Source: a virus. Taken from it: a DNA stretch of 22,041 nt. The notes beneath the pieces were generated by a model. That model saw nothing but the letters and a program-made list of their open reading frames with translations, was not told the origin of the DNA and did not search any database. Shown in pieces: positions 1-5,753 of this stretch. Numbering within the stretch: position 1 is the stretch's first letter; every line of letters begins with the position of its first letter. The stretch is taken from positions 1-22,041 of IMG/VR virus record IMGVR_UViG_3300020201_000103. One strand, written 5' to 3'. A program made the position numbers and the translations under genes.

Positions 1-45
1 TCTTCAACTTCTTCTTCATCTTCTTCTTCATCTTCATCTTCATCG
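1..45 (-). repeat. GATGAA/GAAGAA simple-sequence repeat encoding an acidic run
   Basis: On the minus strand this is a hexamer-like repeat of GATGAA and GAAGAA units. It encodes about 15 nearly consecutive Asp/Glu residues in the DUF6291-like protein. The unit length is a multiple of three, so gain or loss of a unit would change the acidic run without shifting the frame. Confidence 0.7.
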
Positions 46-377
46 GTTACTTTGCTTACTTTTGCTAAGCTTTGCTTACTTTTGCTTACTTTTGCTTTAA
101 CTCCCCATCTCTTTTGAGAACTGGCTAATCCGCCCTTTCTACCTGCTTCGGCCCTTGCCTCTTTTACTTCTGAGTACTTTTTGTCGTCGATTTTGAGCTG
201 TATTTTTATGAAGTTAAATGCCATTTTTATATGCGAAGGTAAGTCTATAATTTCCCCGGATATTTCGTACTGAAAGATTGCTCTAAAGAGAAGTCCAAGA
301 TCTTCGTTGGAGAAATCCCCTATTGCCTCGTAAAAGGTAAGGTATATTAAAAAAGACTTTTTGTTATTTTTATCCAT
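1..377 (-). CDS. DUF6291-like phage protein, probable replication-module gene (3' end cut by window)
   Basis: The reading frame opens at ATG 377 and runs off the left edge with no stop, giving at least 125 residues. The protein starts MDKNNKKSFLIYLTFYEAIG. It continues with an amphipathic stretch (DLGLLFRAIFQYEISG), then HIKMAFNFIKIQ, and then EARAEAGRKGGLASSQKRW at about residues 73-91. This order (KKSF, two short helices, MAFxFIKxQ, then a RSEAGRKGG-type basic hinge) is what I know as DUF6291. That family is found in phages of low-GC bacteria, usually near replication initiators. After the hinge come a Lys/Ser/Ala-rich stretch built from a DNA tandem repeat and a run of Asp/Glu. The gene lies beyond the late-operon terminator and has its own putative promoter, so it probably opens the replication module. 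A role in replication initiation is inferred; a C-terminal domain may lie outside the window. Confidence 0.75.
   Translation of the reverse strand, partial: MDKNNKKSFLIYLTFYEAIGDFSNEDLGLLFRAIFQYEISGEIIDLPSHIKMAFNFIKIQLKIDDKKYSEVKEARAEAGRKGGLASSQKRWGVKAKVSKSKQSLAKVSKVTDEDEDEEEDEEEVE
51..100 (-). repeat. Five tandem 10-bp repeats inside the DUF6291-like gene
   Basis: On the plus strand the units are tttgcttact (51), tttgctaagc (61), tttgcttact (71), tttgcttact (81) and tttgctttaa (91). They follow each other with an exact 10-bp period and three are identical. Ten is not a multiple of three, so successive units are read in different frames, giving the KVSK/SKQS/LAKVSK pattern. A one-helical-turn period is typical of protein-binding arrays such as iterons. 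Several phages carry their origin inside the initiator gene, so an origin role is possible but only inferred. Confidence 0.6.
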
Positions 378-399
378 AGTTTTATAGTTATAGACCTAA

Positions 400-435
400 A
401 GCTGAACGGCGAATCGTCAGAAGCTCCGCCCAGCT
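400..435 (-). promoter_or_regulatory. Leader hairpin upstream of the DUF6291-like gene
   Basis: Arms AGCTG and GGCG pair with CGCC and CAGCT (5 + 4 bp) around a 15-nt loop, with a 3-nt bulge. It is GC-rich in an AT-rich neighbourhood and sits 22 nt upstream of ATG 377. It is not followed by a U-run in the direction of transcription, so it is not a simple terminator. It could be an operator or an RNA regulatory element. Confidence 0.5.
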
Positions 436-482
436 GTAGAATTATAATCATTTCATGGTAATTTTCATTTTGGTGACGATTC
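411..482 (-). repeat. 9-bp perfect inverted repeat that competes with the leader hairpin
   Basis: The minus strand has GAATCGTCA at 482-474 and its exact reverse complement TGACGATTC at 419-411. The second arm covers most of the loop and one stem base of the hairpin at 400-435, so the two pairings cannot form together. Both arms lie within the predicted leader. Confidence 0.5.
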
Positions 483-489
483 CTTTCAT
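448..489 (-). CDS. Possible 13-codon leader mini-ORF
   Basis: The minus strand reads ATG (489-487) through TGA (450-448) and encodes MKGIVTKMKITMK. It begins within a base or two of the transcription start predicted from the promoter at 497-525, so it would be nearly leaderless. It contains the upstream arm of the 9-bp inverted repeat, so translating it could affect which leader structure forms. An ORF this short can easily occur by chance. The call is speculative. Confidence 0.2.
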   Translation of the reverse strand: MKGIVTKMKITMK

Positions 490-496
490 ACTTTAT

Positions 497-525
497 AAAA
501 TACTCGAAGGAGAATCTATTGTCAA
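497..525 (-). promoter_or_regulatory. Putative sigma70-type promoter for the DUF6291-like gene
   Basis: On the minus strand a perfect -35 box TTGACA (525-520) is separated by exactly 17 nt from TATTTT (502-497), a 4/6 match to the -10 consensus. It lies just beyond the late-operon terminator and reads toward the gene starting at 377, leaving a leader of roughly 110 nt. Placement and spacing are good and the -10 box is weak. It is the only convincing promoter pair I found in the window. Confidence 0.55.
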
Positions 526-547
526 GTTTTCGTTACACTTTTGGAGA

Positions 548-574
548 ATAAAAAACCCCCGATTTGGGGGCTTT
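548..574 (-). terminator. Intrinsic terminator of the late operon
   Basis: The minus strand reads AAAGCCCCC, loop AAATC, then GGGGGTTTTTTATT. The core stem is five G:C pairs, extendable by one G:U and three A:U pairs, followed by six T. It starts 5 nt after the stop codon of the 46-residue ORF. This is a canonical rho-independent terminator for transcription leaving the lysis genes. The plus strand lacks a comparable T-run, so it is directional. Confidence 0.9.
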
Positions 575-579
575 GAAGT

Positions 580-720
580 TTAGTCGTTAGACTCTGGTTT
601 TGGGCCAGATCCTGCTTCATCAGCATTTTCAGGTTTCTTAACTTCCTCTATTTGGTCTACTTGTTCCTCGGGAGTTGGGTTTACTTCCTTTTCTAAATCT
701 TTTGTTGATTCTTTTGTCAT
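580..720 (-). CDS. Small acidic protein of unknown function (46 aa), last late gene
   Basis: ATG at 720 to TAA at 580 encodes 46 residues (MTKESTKDLEKEVNPTPEEQ at the N-terminus, ending in GSGPKPESND). It is rich in Glu, Asp, Pro and Lys. It has no cysteine, no hydrophobic segment and no signal peptide, so it is probably disordered and cytoplasmic. It is the last ORF before the terminator and follows the holin-like gene after an 84-nt gap in which I see no clear promoter. The ORF fills the space up to the terminator, which favours a real gene, but codon evidence at this length is weak. I do not recognise a family. Confidence 0.5.
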   Translation of the reverse strand: MTKESTKDLEKEVNPTPEEQVDQIEEVKKPENADEAGSGPKPESND

Positions 721-804
721 GCTAAAAATAATAAAAAGTATTAATTACAATCTACATGACAATATTAAAGTTAAGGCCAATTCTATGTAAAATTTGTATT
801 AAGC

Positions 805-1164
805 TTAGTGAAGTAACGCTTGTGTTTCTTCTAGCTTAGTATGTAATTTAGCAATAGTCTTTGGGTCGTTCTCTTGAGCCAACATTTTGGTTCCTGAATC
901 AACTGCGTATTGCTGTAGTAAGTTGTAAACAACAGTAAGGAACGGAGTTAAACCATCAAAAATTAGTTTAATGTAATCGTTCGTTAGAGTTGCATTATAT
1001 TCAGTAATATCTCTAATTAAAAGATTAGTAAATCCAGATGCAACGAATGAAATTAAAACCATTAAGGCAATCTTAACTTTTGGATGAAGGGAGTTGTAAC
1101 CCTTAGCAATTAATTTGCTTAAACCTCCGAAGAAGTTTGAAAGTCCTGTTTTTATCTTTTCCAT
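805..1164 (-). CDS. Holin-like small membrane protein
   Basis: The protein has 119 residues. A basic amphipathic N-terminus (MEKIKTGLSNFFGGLSKLIA) precedes two hydrophobic segments at about 30-50 and 64-86, followed by a polar C-terminal tail. The gene overlaps the end of the GH25 lysozyme gene by 13 nt, which fits a lysozyme-holin pair that is translated together. If it is the holin, it would sit in the cytoplasmic membrane and time release of, or access to the wall by, the lysozyme. Size, two membrane segments and position support this; I do not recognise the exact holin family. The second hydrophobic segment contains Asp, Thr and Pro and is less certain. Other phage membrane proteins could look the same. 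Confidence 0.55.
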   Translation of the reverse strand: MEKIKTGLSNFFGGLSKLIAKGYNSLHPKVKIALMVLISFVASGFTNLLIRDITEYNATLTNDYIKLIFDGLTPFLTVVYNLLQQYAVDSGTKMLAQENDPKTIAKLHTKLEETQALLH

Positions 1165-2258
1165 AATTTTTTAATTAAATTAATAATAAATATAATTAGA
1201 TTAAACCCTGTTGTAGGTTTCTCAGGCTCTGTAGGCACCTCTGGTTCAGGTGTTGGCTTTAAGAATGAATCAAGTTTTTCAATTGTACTTTTAGTTTTAT
1301 TAATTCTTAAAAGGTCAATAGTTTTTCCGGGAGTCATTTCTATTTGCTGGATTTTAAAGGCATTGACCGCATCTGATTCTAATTCAAACTCGAATTCTAT
1401 AATATCATTTCCGGAAATATCCACTCCATAAACAATAATATCAGGAGCTATAGGCCTTGTATAAAAGTCTAGTTGATCCTTGGTATTTTTCGTTTTGTTA
1501 ACTCTTATAAGTGCGACCGAGGCTCCTTGAGCAAGTACAGTTTTCTGCTCATTAAATTTAGCTCGGGCCTCATTTTCGTCGTTGAATTCCTGAAGGAGTG
1601 TTCCATTAATTAAAACTTGGAACTTTATAATATCGGGAACTTCAACAACAGGTGGTTGATAACCATACTTTTTAAAGGTATTTATATCTCCGAAGAAGAC
1701 ATTTAAATCTACGTCGCCACCAATTCCGTTAACTCTTCCAGTAGCAGAGTATTGTTTCATAGCAATTACAGGCCATTGAGTTTGAGGGGCAGTGTCGGGA
1801 TTTCCATCCCATAAAGCTAACCACAAACCGAAATCTCCTCTTACCACCCTACCCCAGTCTCCTTGAGTAGCTTTTGAAAGATTTATGTAGAGTAGAGGCT
1901 TATAACCGATTTTATTTTTTATATATTCTAGGAAAATAGATGCCCAGTTTCTCCAGTCGTCAAAAGTTGACCAGTTCTCTTCCATATCCAGAACTAAAAC
2001 CTCATCTTTATCAGGAGTTCCAACAACATCTAAAAACCATTGAGCTTCTTTTTCGGGGATATTATATTGTGGGTAAGCATAGTGATACATTCCATGAGGA
2101 ATGCCTAATCTTCGACATTCATTTCTGCTTCTATCAAATTGAACGTCTCTATACCCAACTCCGTAACTAGATCTAATGATGATAAACTCTTTCACTTGCT
2201 TAACAGCATTGAAATCATAAGCACCCTGCCATGTTGAAGTATCTATTCCAAGAGCCAT
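1152..2258 (-). CDS. Endolysin: GH25 lysozyme with two tandem repeats and a hydrophobic C-terminal tail
   Basis: A 368-residue protein. Residues 1-195 form a GH25 (Chalaropsis-type) muramidase that cleaves the beta-1,4 bond between MurNAc and GlcNAc. Visible signatures are GIDTSTWQG (D6), VLDMEEN (D91 and E93, the catalytic D-x-E) and GGDVDLNVF (D182). Residues 209-269 and 273-334 are two diverged copies of one module, each ending RVNKTK/RINKTK-x-T-x(3)-LD-x-[FY] or similar; I do not recognise a named family and infer a wall-binding or spacer role. A Pro/Glu linker (335-349) leads to GFNLIIFIINLIKKLWKR, a hydrophobic then basic tail. There is no N-terminal signal peptide, so export would need the holin. 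The start ATG at 2258 begins directly with the catalytic fold. The tail is unusual for a GH25 endolysin and could contact the membrane. Confidence 0.9.
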   Translation of the reverse strand: MALGIDTSTWQGAYDFNAVKQVKEFIIIRSSYGVGYRDVQFDRSRNECRRLGIPHGMYHYAYPQYNIPEKEAQWFLDVVGTPDKDEVLVLDMEENWSTFDDWRNWASIFLEYIKNKIGYKPLLYINLSKATQGDWGRVVRGDFGLWLALWDGNPDTAPQTQWPVIAMKQYSATGRVNGIGGDVDLNVFFGDINTFKKYGYQPPVVEVPDIIKFQVLINGTLLQEFNDENEARAKFNEQKTVLAQGASVALIRVNKTKNTKDQLDFYTRPIAPDIIVYGVDISGNDIIEFEFELESDAVNAFKIQQIEMTPGKTIDLLRINKTKSTIEKLDSFLKPTPEPEVPTEPEKPTTGFNLIIFIINLIKKLWKR

Positions 2259-2300
2259 ATTTTGAAATTTAACAAATATAATATTGTATCGAAAACCTCG

Positions 2301-2714
2301 CTATACTTCAAATTTTCCGTAGAAACTTGAGAAAGGCCCAACCCCCTTTTTGACTGACTCGTTTAAATTGCCCCTTAAAACATCGCCTAATGCCTCAAGG
2401 TCTGCTTTTTCTTGGAAAGTGGCACCACGATTCAATACGTTGAAACTAGCGAGGCTAGTGTAGTTTAAAAATAGCAATCGATTCGCTTCCTCCGGATTCT
2501 CTTCCATCCAGAGTCTGTGCTCATTGCATATAACGTACCCGTTATTTAAATCAAATTTGAAATGGAGATTGTCTTCAGGTATAAGTCGAGCTAAACTCAG
2601 CGAATTACCACATTTGATACCAAGAGCGATATTATCCCAGATGCATTGGTTGTGGTAGATCAATGAGATAGCGTGATTGTAAATCGTCTCGAGGTCTTCC
2701 TCAGATTGTGACAT
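2301..2714 (-). CDS. Unknown protein resembling a degraded HNH-type zinc nuclease fold
   Basis: A 137-residue cytoplasmic-looking protein with no membrane segment. Residues 34-80 read KCGNSLSLARLIPEDN...KFDLNNGYVICNEHRLWMEENPEE. This follows the layout of phage HNH/zinc-finger nucleases: a Cys knuckle, the H-x-IP stretch, a W/F-D-x-x-N-G segment, a C-x-x-C-H knuckle, then ENP. Key positions are changed: the first CxxC has only one Cys (C35), the His normally before IP is Arg, and the second knuckle is C-N-E-H. If related, it is probably catalytically dead or has rearranged metal ligands. It lies between the small membrane proteins and the endolysin, away from the packaging genes where phage HNH proteins usually sit. 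The remainder (81-137) is unrecognised. The assignment is pattern-based and tentative. Confidence 0.35.
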   Translation of the reverse strand: MSQSEEDLETIYNHAISLIYHNQCIWDNIALGIKCGNSLSLARLIPEDNLHFKFDLNNGYVICNEHRLWMEENPEEANRLLFLNYTSLASFNVLNRGATFQEKADLEALGDVLRGNLNESVKKGVGPFSSFYGKFEV

Positions 2715-2726
2715 TCTATTATTATA

Positions 2727-3077
2727 TCACTTTGGCGTTACGGTTTTGAAGTTGCACTCGAACTCATCATTTACTGTAGGAGTAGCTCCTAATGAAGAGA
2801 TTTGATTTTGAAGGATACAGATATTGGAAGATAGCTTATCTATCGTTAGTTGTTGGGTTGTAATTTTACCGTTCTGTTCTTCTAATTTTATATTTAATTC
2901 CTCTAATGAAGTTTGATTATTTCTAATTTCTATTAGAAGCCGATCTTGATCATTGGTCTTATCTACAAAGGTAAAGTAGATGAACCACGCAATACCTATG
3001 AGGATGAGAAATCCAAATATGGAGGTTAATAATGGAGTGTTTCGAACCACGAATTTATAGGCCTTATTCATTTTCAT
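2727..3077 (-). CDS. Single-pass membrane protein with coiled coil (spanin-like candidate)
   Basis: I place the start at the in-frame ATG at 3077 (MKMNKAYKF, 116 aa). A longer frame from 3149 would overlap the previous gene by 86 nt, and its extra residues look like an out-of-frame shadow. A second ATG at 3071 has AAGGA 8 nt upstream and is also possible. A basic N-terminus precedes one strong membrane helix (SIFGFLILIGIAWFIYFTFV). A long heptad-like region rich in Gln/Asn/Leu/Ile follows, and then a C-terminal part with two cysteines. This layout (N-in, one helix, external coiled coil) is that of an inner-membrane spanin, and the gene lies near lysis genes. No lipoprotein-type outer partner is visible, so a spanin role is only a possibility. 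A tail-associated or general membrane protein is the alternative. Confidence 0.45.
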   Translation of the reverse strand: MKMNKAYKFVVRNTPLLTSIFGFLILIGIAWFIYFTFVDKTNDQDRLLIEIRNNQTSLEELNIKLEEQNGKITTQQLTIDKLSSNICILQNQISSLGATPTVNDEFECNFKTVTPK

Positions 3078-3351
3078 GTTCCTTCGCTCTGGCGTACTGT
3101 CTGTCTTCAATTCGGGTTTTGAGAGCCCTAACAGTTCTTTTGTTTCCATAATTAGGTATTAAGTTATCAAGTAATTCTAGAAATAAGAAAGACAAATCAT
3201 CGGTGGACTCCGCCTGTTTATCGATTTTCTGCCCATTTGCCTTTGTTACTCTCAACTGTTCTTGAGTAGATGTTTTATCTTTATTTATTAAATATACAAT
3301 AAAAAGACCCGAACCACCAAATGTTGAAATAAAAAGTCCTATTTCATCCAT
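3064..3351 (-). CDS. Small membrane protein of unknown function
   Basis: The protein has 95 residues. An N-terminal hydrophobic segment at about 5-22 (LFISTFGGSGLFIVYLIN) is followed by a Lys/Gln/Glu-rich polar region and then a second moderately hydrophobic stretch (LSFLFLELLDNLIP) at about 53-66. The C-terminus is charged and helical (RTVRALKTRIEDRQYARAKE). It starts after an 86-nt AT-rich gap following the fibre gene, the longest gene-free gap between the tail and lysis genes; I see no convincing promoter there. Its end overlaps the next membrane protein gene by 14 nt, suggesting coupled expression. It may be part of the lysis set (an accessory holin or spanin partner), but no family signature is visible. 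Confidence 0.5.
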   Translation of the reverse strand: MDEIGLFISTFGGSGLFIVYLINKDKTSTQEQLRVTKANGQKIDKQAESTDDLSFLFLELLDNLIPNYGNKRTVRALKTRIEDRQYARAKEHENE

Positions 3352-3437
3352 GATATATCTCGTTTATTAAATTTATTTAATGTGTAATTTCTTATAACAT
3401 AATATCGGAATTCTCTTTAATACACACCCCTTATTTC

Positions 3438-5750
3438 TTATTTATATCTAATAACGAAATAAGTCGTAAAGTATGGATCTAAGTTATTATGTGCATCCCC
3501 CGAGCCTGCGTTTTGATTAGTTGCGGTTGTACTTCCTACAGAGTCATCTCCAACTCCCGGAGTAACCCAACCTCCACCTGCAGATTGTAAACCGGGCGAT
3601 GCGTTATTTTCTATCCATGTACTATGAGTATGCGAGTTCTGTAAATGTGTATGAACCGCTAACTCTGCAGTAGTTAAAGTATGAGTTTTTGAACCACCAG
3701 TAACACCTAAAGTTTTAAATTCCGTTTGAGAATTATCGACCCCGATTGGCTTTCTTCCAGCACCCGGTGGTAAGTTAAAAGTAGTGGATCCATTACCCAA
3801 ACCGTGTGGACAACTTCGCATTGAATGAATTCCTGATTGAGATCCGGTTGTTGCTATTTTTGTGCCAGCAATAGCATTCACAAGAGATGTCGCAAGCCAG
3901 AATGTATTAGTATCGTTCGCAATTACATAGTAAATCGTGTTTACACTGAGCCCTGTTGGCAATGCCCCTGTAGTGGTCATGTAGATTTTATCCCCGGTTT
4001 TGAAAGGATGTGAATTTAATGTGAATACTCCGGGAGTCGCAATTGTTAAAGTAAAATCTCCAATGAGAGGCACTATAGTATTAAATAATTCGGAATAGTC
4101 AGTCCTGCTTATAGCTGAACCGTCTCTTACTAAAAATCCGTAAGGTAATACAATTGTATCCCACATAATAGTGCCTCCCACAGGTATGATCATTCGAGCG
4201 ATATTAATACCACCAATTTGAACATCTCCCCCTTCAGTAGGATCGTATTTCGCATTGAATGCAACTCCTTGTTGAGTCCAATCGATAACCGGGGTTCCAA
4301 TGTTTAAAGTTCCTTCTATTATATAGTTTGTAAGCTTATCGTATAAACGAACTTCGACATCAAAAGATTTTGAAGCATCGAATCCTGAAGATCCTAAGTC
4401 TCCGTCTACATAATCCTCGAATTCTATATTTCCACTAGAGTCTGAAGAAACCGATAATGAATTCCATGTTTGAGCCCCCCACGCATCTGTCGTTTCTTTA
4501 AATCTATAATGTACGGTCGCTGTGTTTAATACTCCAGATCCGGGATCTGAGGTCGTATTCGAGGAGAAGTACTTCTTCCAGAATCTTCCGTTAAATACTA
4601 ATTTTGTTGGAGTATCGATTCCGTTATTTCTTTGAAAATCAAGGCCGAATAGAATCACAGCTTCATACTCGGCCATAAGGGATAATGAATTATTAACTGT
4701 GGTGGTTAAACTTCGGGAATCAAAGGCTGTGACTGAGTTATCCGGAGTGTCGGCATTGTCTATGTCCATCTCAACTGTTGATCCTGCACTATAGGCAATT
4801 TCGGATTGCTGACCACCGGCAACAAATCTGTATTTTATTCCAGTCGCACTATTTAAAGGCACCATTTTATTACCTGAGGTAATTGAAGCCCTTATTTTAG
4901 AGTAACTTTTAATCATCTTTGTGGATGATCCGAGTAGAGTCGCTGTGCTAGACGACACTAGAACATTGCTATACTTATCCGTATTAATTATCGTCTTATC
5001 CACATTAGCGACCGTATATGTCGTAAACGTTGGCTTATTTGTTGTCTGATTTACAGAGGCAGTCCCGGCTTTATCTTGATTAGATCCGACTTGAGTCCCA
5101 TACCCCCCATTTGTAAATGTTTGAAGTCTTACGGTTGCACCTACGCTCGTACCGCTGGGAACTTGAGCATACATTGCATCGATTTCCCCAGAGTTGAAAG
5201 TTAGAGAAATGCTCGAAGTCTGGCCGAGAGTTTGGGTTTTTATCAAAGATCCGTTCACATAAGTTAGAGCTTTTAGATGTAGATTTCCCGGATTGCTTAT
5301 TATAAGAGGGATTGAATCTCCTATTACAAAGTTAACTGAGTTTGAAATACTCGCCTGCCTTGGTATAGTAGGAAGAGAAACGGTCTGTCCAAAATTGAAA
5401 GTTCCCCATGAGATATCTGTATTCCCATCAAATCCCACATAACAGGATTTAGTACCATCTGAATTATGGGCTACGGTTACAGTTCGGCTTCGAACGACTT
5501 GATCAGTTGTCCCACCTTGTAAATTAAATGTTATAGAGGAATTGCTGTCATTTCCATTAATGTTTGAGTTGGCGTTTGCACTCCCGGAAAGGTTAAACCC
5601 GTAATAGGCAGTATTTACCCTTTGAAAGTGAAGCTCTGCGTATACATTCGAAGTATTGTTTACAATATCCTGACTGCTTACATACCACGTTATATACGGT
5701 CTTACGTTTCCTGAACCTATTCCTGAAAATGAACCATAAATTTCTGCCAT
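3438..5750 (-). CDS. Tail fibre: DUF859-like N-terminal region with tail-collar tip
   Basis: A 770-residue protein. The N-terminal ~500 residues are Ser/Thr/Asn/Gly-rich beta structure with features of the DUF859 siphovirus tail proteins, such as AHNSDGTKS and SLPTIPRQA near residues 95-135. From about residue 520 a tail-collar domain (microcystin-dependent/T4 gp12-type) is seen: PVGGTIMW, then YSELFNTI, GNGSTTFNLP, an HTHLQNSHTH histidine cluster (700-709) and the end HNNLDPYFTTYFVIRY. HxH pairs in T4-type fibre tips bind metal ions, so the cluster may hold one. Residues about 565-646 are an extra domain inserted into the collar fold. The product is expected at the distal tail and to contact the host surface. 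ATG 5750 lies 3 nt after the preceding stop. It is the last tail gene before the lysis genes, consistent with a receptor-binding protein. Confidence 0.8.
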   Translation of the reverse strand: MAEIYGSFSGIGSGNVRPYITWYVSSQDIVNNTSNVYAELHFQRVNTAYYGFNLSGSANANSNINGNDSNSSITFNLQGGTTDQVVRSRTVTVAHNSDGTKSCYVGFDGNTDISWGTFNFGQTVSLPTIPRQASISNSVNFVIGDSIPLIISNPGNLHLKALTYVNGSLIKTQTLGQTSSISLTFNSGEIDAMYAQVPSGTSVGATVRLQTFTNGGYGTQVGSNQDKAGTASVNQTTNKPTFTTYTVANVDKTIINTDKYSNVLVSSSTATLLGSSTKMIKSYSKIRASITSGNKMVPLNSATGIKYRFVAGGQQSEIAYSAGSTVEMDIDNADTPDNSVTAFDSRSLTTTVNNSLSLMAEYEAVILFGLDFQRNNGIDTPTKLVFNGRFWKKYFSSNTTSDPGSGVLNTATVHYRFKETTDAWGAQTWNSLSVSSDSSGNIEFEDYVDGDLGSSGFDASKSFDVEVRLYDKLTNYIIEGTLNIGTPVIDWTQQGVAFNAKYDPTEGGDVQIGGINIARMIIPVGGTIMWDTIVLPYGFLVRDGSAISRTDYSELFNTIVPLIGDFTLTIATPGVFTLNSHPFKTGDKIYMTTTGALPTGLSVNTIYYVIANDTNTFWLATSLVNAIAGTKIATTGSQSGIHSMRSCPHGLGNGSTTFNLPPGAGRKPIGVDNSQTEFKTLGVTGGSKTHTLTTAELAVHTHLQNSHTHSTWIENNASPGLQSAGGGWVTPGVGDDSVGSTTATNQNAGSGDAHNNLDPYFTTYFVIRYK

Positions 5751-5753
5751 TTT

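Noticed and set aside
1-100. CRISPR-like array
   Set aside because: The repeats are contiguous 10-bp and 6-bp units with no spacers and lie inside an open reading frame.
3078-3149. Longer start of the coiled-coil membrane protein
   Set aside because: It would overlap the previous gene by 86 nt, and the added 24 residues do not resemble a membrane protein N-terminus. The ATG codons at 3077 and 3071 directly precede the membrane helix.
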